The notes: generated from the sequence alone by a model not told the origin. Counted from the first letter of the stretch, positions 1 through 8,829 are shown. The stretch is 64,000 bases of DNA from Rhodobiaceae bacterium (GCA_021404525.1 JAAWWE010000009.1:62001-126000), one strand, 5' to 3'. Translations and numbers: made by a program.

Positions 1-1
1 A

Positions 2-103
2 CGCGCCCTAGGCGTGATCGTCGCCCTCAATGAAGAGGGCGACGCTGCCATTAAAGGCCTCATGATCGAAGGTCGGAAGATCTACGACGAGCCTTTGTTC
101 TAA
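2..103 (+). CDS. C-terminal end of an unidentified protein (partial, cut by window edge)
   Basis: An open frame enters from the left edge and ends at the TAA at 101-103, giving 33 residues that end in IYDEPLF. The piece is too short for me to name a family. It is open and in a plausible codon register up to the edge, and it converges on the carotenoid oxygenase gene, whose stop lies 15 bases away. No terminator is visible between the two. Confidence 0.6.
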   Translation, partial: RALGVIVALNEEGDAAIKGLMIEGRKIYDEPLF

Positions 104-117
104 CCGGTGCGGCTACC

Positions 118-1542
118 TTAAACCGCATCCGCCCAATTGCCGTGGAAGCCGAAAGGCACCCGCGTTGGCAATTCAGCCTTGGCGATAGGTCCTTGAGAAA
201 TGTCATCTGTGTCCAGAACGACCAGATCTGACAGGTTCTTCGAGCCGTCATAAACCAGCGACACGAGGTACCCGTCACCCTCTTCTGCTTTCTCATCACG
301 CGGAACAAAGACCGGCTCATGAACGAAGCAGCCTTCACCCGGTTCATAGGTCTTGGTGTTACCCGTCTTCAGATCAACGTGAACGAACGTATCGAACGGC
401 GCACCTTCTGCTTCGGGCCGGGTCATGGTGGCGTAGTAACCGTGGCGGTATTCATGACCGACAAAGCGCTCATCAAAGCGGGGGAATTCCCCACCAATAT
501 CGTTGAGTTCAGTCTCTGTATAATCGTTGGTGTTGCCATCAAGATCGAAGGTCCAGCGAACAAGTTGTCCTAGCTCCGCTCCAAGATCCATGACTTTGTT
601 ACCGTCAACATCGGGGAAGAGCGGCACACGAGAATATTTCATCACGTCGGCGACCACCTTCGTCTTACCCCCTTCATGCGTCGTGTAAGCATTCATTGGG
701 TGATAGACATAGCAAGGATCGCCTTCGAACCACCGAATGCTGTCGACGCCATCGTTGCGTCCCATGATGCCAATCCAGGTGGACTGACTTGGGTCCCACG
801 CGATCATTGGCCCGCCCTTCATAATCCGGTCCATATCAATGGTTGCTGGGAAAATGGGGAAAATCACATGCTCATCTGTGGTGATAAAGTCATGCACCAT
901 GCTGGCATAAGGCGCTTTGAACATTTCTGAGCGGGTCAGGTTCCCCTGCGCGTCGACCACCTGATAGGAAATATCAGGAGACGCAGGACCGTCGGCCATA
1001 TAGCCAAAGAACATCATCTCGCCGGTTTTTGGATCAAATTTCGGATGTGCCGTCATCGGCCCCTGGTATTTGCCGCCAAAATTGTTGGAACCTTCTGTTT
1101 CCAGCGTTTTCATATCCATCATGACGGGGCTTGAGCCCTCATCAAGTGCCCAAAGCTTACCGGCATGGGCGACCACATTTGTGTTTGCCACATTATTTGG
1201 AAGGTTTTCGGCACCCTCCTTACGAGGTTCACCAAAAGCGGTTCCAACAAGGCGTTCGCCCGCTTCCCGCTGGGCATTGTACTGCTCGGTGCGCACCCAG
1301 CGATTGCGATAGCTCGCTTTCCCATCTTCCAGATTGATCGCGTGGATCATGCCCTCACCCAGAAACCAATGATGATGGTTGCCGAGCGGCGGAAACATCG
1401 GATTCGGCCCGTTGCGATAGAGCGTGCCAGCAAGATTGGCGGGAAGCTCGCCATGAACAATCAGGTCGGGAGCGTCACACTCGACCATCACTGGCGCAAA
1501 ATTGTTCTTCAAAACAGGCTTGTTGGGAAACGGCTTCGACAT
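118..1542 (-). CDS. Carotenoid cleavage oxygenase family protein
   Basis: A 474-residue non-haem iron dioxygenase of the carotenoid oxygenase / RPE65 / lignostilbene dioxygenase family, which cleaves a carotenoid- or stilbene-type double bond with O2. The N-terminal GTLYRNGPNP signature and a GEGMIHAI block are present. The four expected iron-ligand histidines can be placed at H166 (TAHPKFDP), H217 (MVHDF), H281 (YHPMNA) and H467 (GFHGNW), so the protein should be active. The ATG at 1542 is chosen because GGAG lies 8 bases upstream; the frame is open 42 bases further up without a better site. It is divergent from a TetR gene with a dyad between them, which suggests substrate-induced control. 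The true substrate cannot be read from the sequence. Confidence 0.93.
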   Translation of the reverse strand: MSKPFPNKPVLKNNFAPVMVECDAPDLIVHGELPANLAGTLYRNGPNPMFPPLGNHHHWFLGEGMIHAINLEDGKASYRNRWVRTEQYNAQREAGERLVGTAFGEPRKEGAENLPNNVANTNVVAHAGKLWALDEGSSPVMMDMKTLETEGSNNFGGKYQGPMTAHPKFDPKTGEMMFFGYMADGPASPDISYQVVDAQGNLTRSEMFKAPYASMVHDFITTDEHVIFPIFPATIDMDRIMKGGPMIAWDPSQSTWIGIMGRNDGVDSIRWFEGDPCYVYHPMNAYTTHEGGKTKVVADVMKYSRVPLFPDVDGNKVMDLGAELGQLVRWTFDLDGNTNDYTETELNDIGGEFPRFDERFVGHEYRHGYYATMTRPEAEGAPFDTFVHVDLKTGNTKTYEPGEGCFVHEPVFVPRDEKAEEGDGYLVSLVYDGSKNLSDLVVLDTDDISQGPIAKAELPTRVPFGFHGNWADAV

Positions 1543-1611
1543 GGGATTGCTCCATGAAAATGCGTGAGGCGACCCCATGGCCACCTGGTGCGTTTGTCTG
1601 TTGCAGTAAAA

Positions 1612-1624
1612 ATAACGCTGTTAT
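1612..1624. promoter_or_regulatory. Operator-like dyad between the carotenoid oxygenase and TetR genes
   Basis: A perfect inverted repeat ATAAC-GCT-GTTAT sits in the 110-base divergent intergenic region, 29 bases upstream of the TetR start and 70 bases upstream of the oxygenase start. The flanking sequence is AT-rich (TTATATAAAA) and could be the -10 region of either promoter. Its position makes it the natural binding site for the adjacent TetR protein. This is inference. Confidence 0.6.
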
Positions 1625-1652
1625 ATAAAAGATCAAGCTCAAGGCTGCACAA

Positions 1653-2354
1653 ATGAAACTAGGTCGCGATTCAAAAATGAACAGCGCTGAAAAGGTGAAG
1701 ACAAAGCGGCCCCGCCGCGTCTCAGCGGAGGTACAGCGGACGGAACTCCTCGACGCCGCCAGTGAGATGTTGGCGAACGGGGGCCCTGAAGCCTTGTCTG
1801 TTCGCAAGCTGGCGACCGCTGTGGGCACGTCGACCATGACGATCTATACGGCTTTTGAAGGCAAGGATGGCGTCATCGCCGCTCTCTATGAAGAAGCCTT
1901 CGCCCGCATGGCGGAATTCCAGGAAGCGGTGCCTCAAGGCAGAAGCCCGTTGGAGTGGCTGGGAGGTTTGGGCGCCGCCTATCGCGCCTTTGCGCTGCAG
2001 AACCCCTCCTACTACGCGCTCATCATGTCAGAGACACTGCCCATCTCGCAGTTTCACAAGGAAGAGGCAGAACCTCTCGCGCGGGGCATCGCCCGGCAGC
2101 GCTCCTATAGATCGCTTTTTGACGCGGTAAGAGCCTGTCAGGACCAAGGCTTCATGTCGTCAGACCATGAGACTGAAGAAATCACGGCCGTCCTTTGGGC
2201 CACGGTCCATGGCCACGTAAGCCTGGAACTCGCGGGCTTTCACGAAAACCAGCAAGCCGCGGACAACCGCTTCCTACTGCTCACACAGTCCGTCCTTGCG
2301 GGTTTGTTGACGCCCAAGGGCAAGAAAGCCTGGAAGGCATTCGCGCCCGACTGA
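1653..2354 (+). CDS. TetR/AcrR family transcriptional regulator
   Basis: A 233-residue repressor. The N-terminal helix-turn-helix runs from about residue 27 to 75 (ELLDAASEMLANGG, LSVRKLATAVGTSTMTIYTAF, KDGVIAALY), matching the TetR DNA-binding domain. The C-terminal half is a helical ligand-binding domain with no assignable ligand. The ATG at 1653 has AAGG 8 bases upstream; an internal ATG at 1677 has no good site. It is divergent from the carotenoid oxygenase and probably represses that gene and itself through the dyad at 1612-1624. Confidence 0.92.
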   Translation: MKLGRDSKMNSAEKVKTKRPRRVSAEVQRTELLDAASEMLANGGPEALSVRKLATAVGTSTMTIYTAFEGKDGVIAALYEEAFARMAEFQEAVPQGRSPLEWLGGLGAAYRAFALQNPSYYALIMSETLPISQFHKEEAEPLARGIARQRSYRSLFDAVRACQDQGFMSSDHETEEITAVLWATVHGHVSLELAGFHENQQAADNRFLLLTQSVLAGLLTPKGKKAWKAFAPD

Positions 2355-2377
2355 GATCAGACAGCCCATAAAAACTG

Positions 2378-2713
2378 TCAGTCGTCGTCCCTATCTCGAG
2401 CTTCCGGAAACGGACCAAATGGAAACGGCTTATCGTCACGGTCAAACGTGATGAAGCTGAGGCACTGAAAGACGTAGGCAATCAACCGTCGGCTGAAGCT
2501 TAAGAGCTCCTCATTCTTGCCACCGCTTAAGAACACAACAATCAATTGCACAGCACCCAGTAGGATGGAAAGCGAAAAGGCTATGTTTCCGAGAAACCAG
2601 AAGCCCGCCATATAGAGCAGGCGTTGCCAGAGCGGCTCATGCTCTTCTTGCTCAATAGCATGGGTATCAGGACGAGGAGTGTCAGGGTCGGAGGATGTCG
2701 AGGCATCACTCAT
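2378..2713 (-). CDS. DUF4389-type small membrane protein
   Basis: A 111-residue protein with an acidic N-terminus rich in Asp, Ser and Pro, then one long or two short hydrophobic segments (LLYMAGFWFLGNIAFSLSIL, then LLGAVQLIVVFLSGG). The tail has FSRRLIAYVFQCLSFITF and DDKPFPFGP, a pattern I associate with DUF4389 inner-membrane proteins of unknown function. The start at 2713 has GGAG 8 bases upstream. It lies between the TetR gene (convergent) and the rhomboid gene (same strand, about 100 bases upstream). Confidence 0.8.
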   Translation of the reverse strand: MSDASTSSDPDTPRPDTHAIEQEEHEPLWQRLLYMAGFWFLGNIAFSLSILLGAVQLIVVFLSGGKNEELLSFSRRLIAYVFQCLSFITFDRDDKPFPFGPFPEARDRDDD

Positions 2714-2817
2714 GGGGGGATCTCCATTGGCTAGGACATCAAAGGGCGGCCTATCCGCCACCCTCTATATTTGGGTGTCCGCCCCTCCTCCTTCAATGAC
2801 CTGAGACAAACGTTAGG

Positions 2818-3612
2818 TCAGTCTCCGCGCCATTCTCCGTACCCGACGTTCCCAGGCCCCCCAGAAGGCGACTGTTTCATGGGGTCAAACAGGCCGAAGA
2901 GCAGCAGACCGGCCGCAAATCCACCCAAATGCGCTTCCCAGGCAATAGAGACCGTCTCGCCTGAAAGCGAAATCCCGGACAGACCAAAGAGAAGGTTGAG
3001 GCCAAGCCAGACGCCCACAAACAGAAGCGTGCGACGGTCGCTCAGCGCCTGAACGATGGTTGCTTGCGCCCGCGGAGCACCCGGCAGTGAGGGATCCCGA
3101 GCGGCAATAAGGCCGAGCGGCCCGCCGGCAAGGAAGACAAATCGCGCAGCCCCGCCCATTAAGCCACTGACAGCACCAGAGGCGCCCACAACAAAGACCA
3201 GCTCACCGGCATGAATAATGACATGGGTGAGGCCACCGATAATCCCGCAAACCAGAAAGAAGAGAAGAAACCGTACGGTGCCGAACCGCCGAGCCACAGG
3301 CGTCCCAAAGGCAAGAAGCCAGATGGAGTTGAAGATCAGGTGGCCCCAATCCGCATGCAGAAAGATATGCGTCACAAATCCGGCCAGGTCGACCAGCAGA
3401 CCACCGGGCAACGGAACGATTTCACCTGTCTCCAAAGGCGCATAGCGCGCAGGGCTCAGCGCAAAATAGGCAATCAGGCGATTGGCTTCCGCGGGATCCA
3501 TGAAATTGGCGATCAGGTGGATCCCAAACAGGGCACCCACAAGCCCTAGTATTACGGCAGGCGCATTAAAAGCAGGCGGTTCAGTACTCTGATTAAGATC
3601 AGCCACGGGCAA
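2818..3612 (-). CDS. Rhomboid family intramembrane serine protease
   Basis: A 264-residue multi-pass membrane protein that should cleave transmembrane segments of client proteins within the bilayer. The catalytic serine is S145 in GASGAVSGLMGG and the catalytic histidine is H228 in AHLGGFAAGLLLFG, both in the family-typical helices. The best start is a TTG at 3610-3612, because GAGG lies 6 bases upstream. It overlaps the end of the upstream isomerase gene (stop at 3599-3601), so the two are probably translationally coupled. A GTG two codons further in is the alternative. The substrate is unknown. Confidence 0.93.
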   Translation of the reverse strand: MPVADLNQSTEPPAFNAPAVILGLVGALFGIHLIANFMDPAEANRLIAYFALSPARYAPLETGEIVPLPGGLLVDLAGFVTHIFLHADWGHLIFNSIWLLAFGTPVARRFGTVRFLLFFLVCGIIGGLTHVIIHAGELVFVVGASGAVSGLMGGAARFVFLAGGPLGLIAARDPSLPGAPRAQATIVQALSDRRTLLFVGVWLGLNLLFGLSGISLSGETVSIAWEAHLGGFAAGLLLFGLFDPMKQSPSGGPGNVGYGEWRGD

Positions 3613-4201
3613 GTGCGTCCTCTACTAGCGGCAACCTGTCATTGCCAAAATACATATCGTCTCGGTTCACAAACATAGTCGGAGAGCCAAAACCACCCCG
3701 CTCGATCACTTCTTCGGTGTTCTGTCTGAGACGGGCCTTCACATCATCTTCCTTAATGCGTGCCGCCACGTGAGCCGGGTCGAGCCCTACCTTCTCGCAT
3801 ATCTCCGCCAGAATGTCCGGTTGCGATATATCTTTGAGGTCTCCCCAATAGGCTTCAAAAGTCGCCCACGCAAATTCAGGAAGTTTGCCCTCATCCAAAG
3901 CGACAATGGCTGCCCGCATGGGATCGACCGCACGAACCGGGAAGACGGGCGGCTGACCGATCTTCACACCGCAATACCGTGCCCAATCCTGCAGGTCCTT
4001 AACATAATACCGGCCCTTGACGGGATGCGGATTGGCGCGCTGCTCGTAAACGGATTCATTAACTTTATTGAAGATGCCGCCGACAAGCACGGGCTTCCAC
4101 TCAATCTCTGCCTTTGTCCGCTCGACCATCGCCTCGACCCGGGCAAAACACAAATAGGTCCAAGGGCTTGAGCAATCAAAATAGAACTCCAGAACCGCCA
4201 T
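3599..4201 (-). CDS. DsbA-fold 2-hydroxychromene-2-carboxylate isomerase family protein
   Basis: A 200-residue thioredoxin-fold protein of the HCCA isomerase / kappa-class GST group. The N-terminus has FYFDCSSPWTYLC, with Ser-Pro where DsbA has its CxxC, which is typical of the glutathione-dependent isomerase branch. The C-terminus has the GFGSPTMFVNRDDMYFGNDRLPLVEDAL block. Family members isomerise ring-opened aromatic intermediates or act as GSH transferases; the substrate here is unknown. Two ATGs lie in tandem; the one at 4201 has GGAG 6 bases upstream. The 3' end overlaps the rhomboid start. A second family member lies at 61031-61675. Confidence 0.88.
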   Translation of the reverse strand: MAVLEFYFDCSSPWTYLCFARVEAMVERTKAEIEWKPVLVGGIFNKVNESVYEQRANPHPVKGRYYVKDLQDWARYCGVKIGQPPVFPVRAVDPMRAAIVALDEGKLPEFAWATFEAYWGDLKDISQPDILAEICEKVGLDPAHVAARIKEDDVKARLRQNTEEVIERGGFGSPTMFVNRDDMYFGNDRLPLVEDALARG

Positions 4202-4501
4202 CATTGTCTCCCTTAACCTGTGACTGGAGCCGGAGTGTGACGGTCTGCCTCCGGATTCGCAAACCCGCGTTAACACTTGCCCTCTCATCGTTTCAAAACA
4301 GGACAACAGCCCTTCCCTCATTAACGAAATGCGTATCCCCACGAGCCAACCCCCGGCACCTCAGCGCAAGATCAGGGTCGCCCGGGCCCACGAAAAACGA
4401 CCGAAAACTGGGAAATTTTGGAGAGTGTTAACGCTGTGCAGAGGGTGGCACAGCGGTTGCAACCATCCGGGTGACTTTAACAGATGACCTAAGAAAAGAT
4501 T
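4202..4501. promoter_or_regulatory. Divergent intergenic region with a hairpin upstream of the secreted-peptide/HfaB operon
   Basis: These 300 bases hold no convincing gene. The clearest structure is an inverted repeat, CGCTGTGC at 4432-4439 and GCACAGCG at 4448-4455 with an 8-base loop, lying 46 bases before the ATG at 4502. It could be an operator or an mRNA leader hairpin. It has no T-tract, so it is not an intrinsic terminator. Confidence 0.45.
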
Positions 4502-4699
4502 ATGACAACCCGTTTTCCACAACTCAGCCTCGCGATTGCCCTCGGCGCCGCATTGGCACTTCCGCTTCTCGCGGAAGATGTGTTCGTGGCGAATGAAGGT
4601 ACGGCTTCTGTTAACAGCGCATTTGGCACCGAAAACAACGACCAGAAAAATTCTGGCACGCCAGCTGCACTGTCCCTGCTCAACAACGAAAACAAGTAA
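4502..4699 (+). CDS. Small exported protein upstream of the HfaB-like gene
   Basis: A 65-residue protein with a Sec signal peptide (LSLAIALGAALALPLLA, cleavage after LLA before EDVF) leaving a mature chain of about 42 residues rich in Asn, Ser, Gly and Ala (ASVNSAFGTENNDQKNSGTP). AAGAAAAG precedes the ATG. The next gene begins 14 bases after its stop, so they form an operon. Small polar Asn/Ser/Gly-rich exported proteins next to CsgG-family channels are often secreted or anchoring subunits; HfaA in Caulobacter is a comparison. I see no curli repeat, so the subunit role is inference. Confidence 0.7.
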   Translation: MTTRFPQLSLAIALGAALALPLLAEDVFVANEGTASVNSAFGTENNDQKNSGTPAALSLLNNENK

Positions 4700-4712
4700 A
4701 CGGAGAGATCCC

Positions 4713-5822
4713 GTGTTCTCTACGACAAAAAAAGCTCTTAGCTCTCAGAATGGCATCAAGAAAGCCGCAATTCTGCTTGGTCTCGGCGTAGCACTGACAG
4801 GCTGCATCAGCCCGACAGCAGGTAGCGATGGCCGTTACACGACACCGATCGGCAACGCCCCGGTGATCAATAATGAGACACCTTATTCAAGCGCTCTGCG
4901 CTGCATCGGCAGCCGCATGGCCGGCACAGCCGCTGCACCCCGCATCGCGGTTGGCAACATCAAGGACTATACCGGCAAGGTAGAACTTGAAGGCGGCGCG
5001 AAGCTGACCCAGGGCGCCTCGCTCATGGCGATTTCCGGTCTGTCCAAGGCTGGCGTTATGCTTGTGGAGCGTTTTGACACATCAGTCGCAGAACTTGAGC
5101 TGAAATATGCCAATGATCGCCTGATCTCAGATGCGAACCCAGACGAGTATCGTCAGATCCACGCCGGTTCCATTCGCGGTTCTGACTATTACATGGTTGG
5201 CGGCATCACCGAGCTGAACTTCGACATCCGCAATGGCGGTCTGGACAGCGCATTCTCTGACCTTGACCCAACAGGTCTGTCAGCAACGATCAGCGGTCGT
5301 CTCTTCGTCATGAATGTTGGCCTTGACCTTCGCCTTGTCGACAGCCGCTCTTTGGAAGTCGTGCATGTTGTTTCTTACCAGAAGCAGATCATCGGCCGCG
5401 AGATCGTTGCAGGTGTGTTTGACTTCCTGAACGGCAACACGTTTGAGATTGGCGCAGGTGAGCGCGCAAATGAGCCTCTGCAGCTTGGTGTTCGCTCTGT
5501 GATCGAACGTGCCATCCTGGAAATGATTGTGCCTCTCTATGGAACAAACCCATCCAACTGCACGAACTTCGGCGCAGACGGTGATCCTCTTGGCGAGATT
5601 CACTATCGCTCCGCACCGCAGAACTACGGCGTTCAACAAGCTCAGGTTACAGCACCAGCGCCGCAGGCTTATGCACCCGCCGCACCTGCAGCTCGCACGG
5701 CACCAGTTCAGCCACAAGCGGTTGCAGCACGGACGACAGTTGCGGCTCCAGTCATGAACGATCCTTATGGCTACTACTCTGAGCCGATCTTCTCAGACCG
5801 TCTCCGCAGCAGCCAGTACTAA
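4713..5822 (+). CDS. HfaB/CsgG-family outer-membrane lipoprotein
   Basis: A 369-residue lipoprotein. A signal sequence ends in the lipobox LTGC (LGLGVALTGCISP). The mature part matches the CsgG/HfaB family: early TPYSSALRCIG, the VGNIKDYTGK block, a central GSIRGSDYYMVGGITELNFDIRNGG segment and the C-terminal IVPLYGTNPSNC. CsgG forms the outer-membrane channel for curli; HfaB anchors the holdfast polysaccharide in Caulobacter. A Pro/Ala/Gln-rich tail (about 305-355) is unlike CsgG. The start is a GTG with GGAGAG 5 bases upstream; the frame is open upstream, but that stretch overlaps the preceding gene. No csgE/csgF or hfaD is seen nearby. Confidence 0.85.
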   Translation: MFSTTKKALSSQNGIKKAAILLGLGVALTGCISPTAGSDGRYTTPIGNAPVINNETPYSSALRCIGSRMAGTAAAPRIAVGNIKDYTGKVELEGGAKLTQGASLMAISGLSKAGVMLVERFDTSVAELELKYANDRLISDANPDEYRQIHAGSIRGSDYYMVGGITELNFDIRNGGLDSAFSDLDPTGLSATISGRLFVMNVGLDLRLVDSRSLEVVHVVSYQKQIIGREIVAGVFDFLNGNTFEIGAGERANEPLQLGVRSVIERAILEMIVPLYGTNPSNCTNFGADGDPLGEIHYRSAPQNYGVQQAQVTAPAPQAYAPAAPAARTAPVQPQAVAARTTVAAPVMNDPYGYYSEPIFSDRLRSSQY

Positions 5823-5979
5823 ACCCCAAGGCTAACCCAAGCCCGTCCGGGCAAGGGACAGATCGAAAGACACGAGACTGAATTTTCAAGAACCGGCTCC
5901 GGGTAGACTAAGTCACGGGACCGGCGGATGAGGCGGCACGCCTGCCCTTCCAACACCAAGTTCGTTGAGAGCAACTTAG

Positions 5980-6007
5980 GGAGAGCTTCGGCTCTCCCTC
6001 TTTTTTT
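5980..6007 (+). terminator. Intrinsic terminator downstream of the HfaB-like gene
   Basis: A 9-bp stem AGGGAGAGC / GCTCTCCCT closed by a stable TTCG tetraloop is followed directly by a T-run (6001-6007). This is a textbook Rho-independent terminator for the upstream operon. It lies 158 bases after the HfaB-like stop, so the operon transcript has a long 3' UTR. Confidence 0.93.
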
Positions 6008-6074
6008 ATGTGACCCATCTTCCCTGATCTATCCGTGTGCTAGCGTGTCGATTGAGATTCTTGAGGGGGAAAAG

Positions 6075-8147
6075 ATGATCAGTCGACGATCAATTGCAAT
6101 CTTTGTTTTCGCACTTATCACAGCGGGTTTTGCCTGGTCACAGTGGCCAGAAGAGCATGGCGCTCTTTTTCAGACCTCTCTTACTGAAGAAAACCAAATC
6201 CCGACTGACCCCCTCCTCGGCGCACCACGGGGGCGAACACACACCCTTATGAACGGTGACTGGAACATCATCATCGACCCCCAGGGGCGTGGATTGCCGG
6301 GAAAGGCGTTGGGCATCGACTTGCCGGGATATTTTCAGGACCTGCAATCGCCCGGCCCGAAACAATTGGTCGAATATCAGTTCGACAACAGCGAAACCTT
6401 GGCAGTACCCGGTGACTGGAATTCCCAGCGGGACGATCTGTTCTTCTATATCGGGCGTGTCTGGTACCAGAAAGCGGTCACACTCACCCCTGATCCCGGC
6501 AAACGGTATTTTCTCTATTTTGGTGCCGCCAACTACCTTGCCCATATCGGAGTCAATGGAACCTACCGCGCATCCCACGAAGGCGGGTTCACCCCATTCA
6601 ATGTGGAAGTCACAGATCAGCTGGTCGACGGACGCAATACATTTGTGGTGTCAGTAAATTCGCTGCTTGGAGATGAGACCGTACCTACCGCCAATACCGA
6701 CTGGTTCAACTATGGTGGCCTAACACGAGATGTCATGCTCATCTCGACGCCGAAGTCACTCATTCGGAACTACAAGGTAGAGTTGCTTGATAGAGAGGAA
6801 AAATCCGTCAGCGTCTCGATCCAATCAGAAGCACCGGCGGGTACAGAAGTGCGGCTTGCACTGCCTGAATTGTCTGTTGAGGAAACCGCGCAGGTCGACG
6901 CGCGTGGCATGGCGGTAGTTCGGTTTGAAGCTTCGTTTGATCTCTGGACGCCAGAAAACCCCAAACTCTACGATCTGACACTCACCCAAGCAGGTGAAAC
7001 AATCAGCGACCGCGTTGGTTTCAGGACCATCGAAACAAGAGGTTCAGAGATCCTGCTTAATGGCAAACCGGTTTTTCTGCGTGGCATTTCCACACACGAA
7101 GAGAACACGCTCCGCCCCGGACGTAATTCAAACGCGGAAGAGGCCCGCGCATTGCTGTCGCTGATCAAAGAGCTTGGAGGTAACTTTGTTCGCCTCGCGC
7201 ATTACCCACATAATGAGCACACAGTCCGGGTCGCAGATGAGCTCGGCCTCATGGTCTGGGCGGAAATTCCGGTCTACTGGGATGTCGATTGGGCGAGTGA
7301 CCGGAGCTACATGTCCGCCAGCACACAGTTGAGCGAGCTCATTCAGCGTGACTGGAATAGGGCGTCCGTCATTACCTGGTCGGTAGCCAACGAAACGCCG
7401 AATACATCAGCTCGCCTCGACTTCCTGGACCGCCTGGCGGGCTTGGCGCGATCCCTCGATGCAACACGGCCCATTACAGCGGCCCTGGTGGGGGATGAAG
7501 TTGGCACCCAGCTCGGCACGGCTGTAGCTCTTCGAGCGCTAAACGACCCCGACCTGGACCCAGCAGCCAAACAACGCATCCGCGATTATTTAGGTCCGGT
7601 ACAGTCCTTCCTTTTGGATCAGGCGATCGCTTGGGAATATCTCGACCCAACCGCGCCGCCGAAAATCGAGTTGGAGGATCCTCTGGGTGACATTGTCGAT
7701 CTGGTGGGCGTAAACGAATATATAGGCTGGTACTATTCCGCTTTCTTCGCCCTGCTCTGGGATCTGCCAGAGGAGTACATTCGAGAAACTGTTTTCTCCC
7801 TGATGCCGGAAACAGAGATCACCAATGCTTATGGGAAGCCCCTGATCATCAGTGAGACAGGCGGCGGTGCCCTCGCCGGTTTTTCAGATGCTGACGCACC
7901 AATATGGTCTGAAGAGTATCAGGCGAAAATATACCGGCAACAAATCGACATGGTCCAGAATTCGGACCAGCTTGCAGGCATGTCACCTTGGATTCTAAAG
8001 GATTTCCGTTCTGCGATGCGGCCGCTCAATGGTATCCAGGACTTCTGGAATCGGAAGGGTTTGGTGTCGGAGACAGGAGACCGCAAACAGGCCTTCTATG
8101 TTTTGCAAGAGTTCTATAAGACGCATCCCGGAGTAGGTCAGGAGTGA
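6075..8147 (+). CDS. Exported glycoside hydrolase family 2 protein (beta-glucuronidase-like)
   Basis: A 690-residue exported glycosidase. A signal peptide (residues 1-23, ISRRSIAIFVFALITAGFAWS) precedes a GH2 jelly-roll (roughly 40-200, with NYGGLTRDVMLI), an Ig-like sandwich and a TIM barrel. E440 in the SVANETP motif is the expected acid/base and E594 in IISETGGGALAGF the nucleophile, as in beta-glucuronidases and beta-galactosidases. GNFVRLAHYPHNEH is the usual barrel signature. The ATG at 6075 follows GAGGGGGAAAAG. It is preceded by a terminator, so it has its own promoter. Substrate specificity cannot be read; glucuronide or galactoside are both possible. It probably acts in the periplasm. 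Confidence 0.9.
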   Translation: MISRRSIAIFVFALITAGFAWSQWPEEHGALFQTSLTEENQIPTDPLLGAPRGRTHTLMNGDWNIIIDPQGRGLPGKALGIDLPGYFQDLQSPGPKQLVEYQFDNSETLAVPGDWNSQRDDLFFYIGRVWYQKAVTLTPDPGKRYFLYFGAANYLAHIGVNGTYRASHEGGFTPFNVEVTDQLVDGRNTFVVSVNSLLGDETVPTANTDWFNYGGLTRDVMLISTPKSLIRNYKVELLDREEKSVSVSIQSEAPAGTEVRLALPELSVEETAQVDARGMAVVRFEASFDLWTPENPKLYDLTLTQAGETISDRVGFRTIETRGSEILLNGKPVFLRGISTHEENTLRPGRNSNAEEARALLSLIKELGGNFVRLAHYPHNEHTVRVADELGLMVWAEIPVYWDVDWASDRSYMSASTQLSELIQRDWNRASVITWSVANETPNTSARLDFLDRLAGLARSLDATRPITAALVGDEVGTQLGTAVALRALNDPDLDPAAKQRIRDYLGPVQSFLLDQAIAWEYLDPTAPPKIELEDPLGDIVDLVGVNEYIGWYYSAFFALLWDLPEEYIRETVFSLMPETEITNAYGKPLIISETGGGALAGFSDADAPIWSEEYQAKIYRQQIDMVQNSDQLAGMSPWILKDFRSAMRPLNGIQDFWNRKGLVSETGDRKQAFYVLQEFYKTHPGVGQE

Positions 8148-8157
8148 CCCATAGAGC

Positions 8158-8182
8158 CCGGCTGTCCTCTTCCCTCAGCCGG
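8158..8182. terminator. Hairpin between the convergent GH2 and small acidic protein genes
   Basis: CCGGCTG (8158-8164) pairs with CAGCCGG (8176-8182) across an 11-base loop, between two convergent stops at 8147 and 8201. There is no T-tract, so it is a weak terminator at best. It could instead protect the 3' ends of the two transcripts. Confidence 0.4.
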
Positions 8183-8200
8183 ATTGTGGGCGCGCGCATC

Positions 8201-8647
8201 TCAAGCGAGGATTGAAAATAGTTCCTCATGTGTGGACGGACCGCTGCTCGCCTGACCATAAAGCTGTTCAACTAGGCTTGATGGGGTATCGGCGTCCTCA
8301 TCGCCCTCTTCCAAAGAAGAGAGCAGCGTCTGGATCAGCTCGCTCTCGTCCGTGCCAGAGACCTGCTGAAGACCAGGAGGCGGACCGTCAGGCCGGTTCG
8401 CTTCCAGAAGATTGGCAAGTTTCTCTGGATCTAGCGAACCATCTTCCTGAAGGATGCCATCCGCATCCTCACCAAACCGTTCGCTCAGACGCGACTGAAT
8501 TTCTGCGCCATCGACATTTCCCGATGAGATCGCGTCATTCATCTTCGCAGCCAAGTCATCACCGCTCGGAGGACCCTGCCGGCCTGCGCCAGACGCCCCC
8601 ATCATTTGGAAGAGCGACTGCCCTCCACTCAGTGCTTCGATATTCAT
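8201..8647 (-). CDS. Hypothetical acidic protein
   Basis: A 148-residue soluble protein that I do not recognise. It is Gly/Ser-rich at the N-terminus (LSGGQSLFQMMGASGAGRQG) and strongly acidic later (FGEDADGILQEDGSLDPEKL, SSLEEGDEDADTPSSL). The DADG stretch resembles part of an EF-hand loop but does not follow the full spacing. The start at 8647 has GGAG 8 bases upstream. It stands alone between the convergent GH2 gene and a 180-base gap before the PAS gene. Confidence 0.7.
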   Translation of the reverse strand: MNIEALSGGQSLFQMMGASGAGRQGPPSGDDLAAKMNDAISSGNVDGAEIQSRLSERFGEDADGILQEDGSLDPEKLANLLEANRPDGPPPGLQQVSGTDESELIQTLLSSLEEGDEDADTPSSLVEQLYGQASSGPSTHEELFSILA

Positions 8648-8829
8648 GGGCTTTTCTCCATTACCATGAGGTTGGAGAAACAGAATGGCCTGACCCAATT
8701 TAGGCCTCAGTTACCGCAAACAAAGTGAAATTCATCAGACGAGAGAAGGTGTCAAAAAGAGGTCAAGTTTAATTCGTCCATCAAACACCTTGTTGAATAA
8801 AGCTCCCCAAACCCGCAGCGGGTTCTCAT

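Noticed and set aside
4536-4712. A 59-residue N-terminal extension of the HfaB-like protein in the same frame
   Set aside because: It overlaps the small exported protein gene in another frame, has no ribosome site, and would bury the lipoprotein signal. The GTG at 4713 has GGAGAG at good spacing.
5928-6074. A 49-residue N-terminal extension of the GH2 protein
   Set aside because: It reads through an intrinsic terminator hairpin, and the ATG at 6075 has a strong ribosome site and signal peptide.
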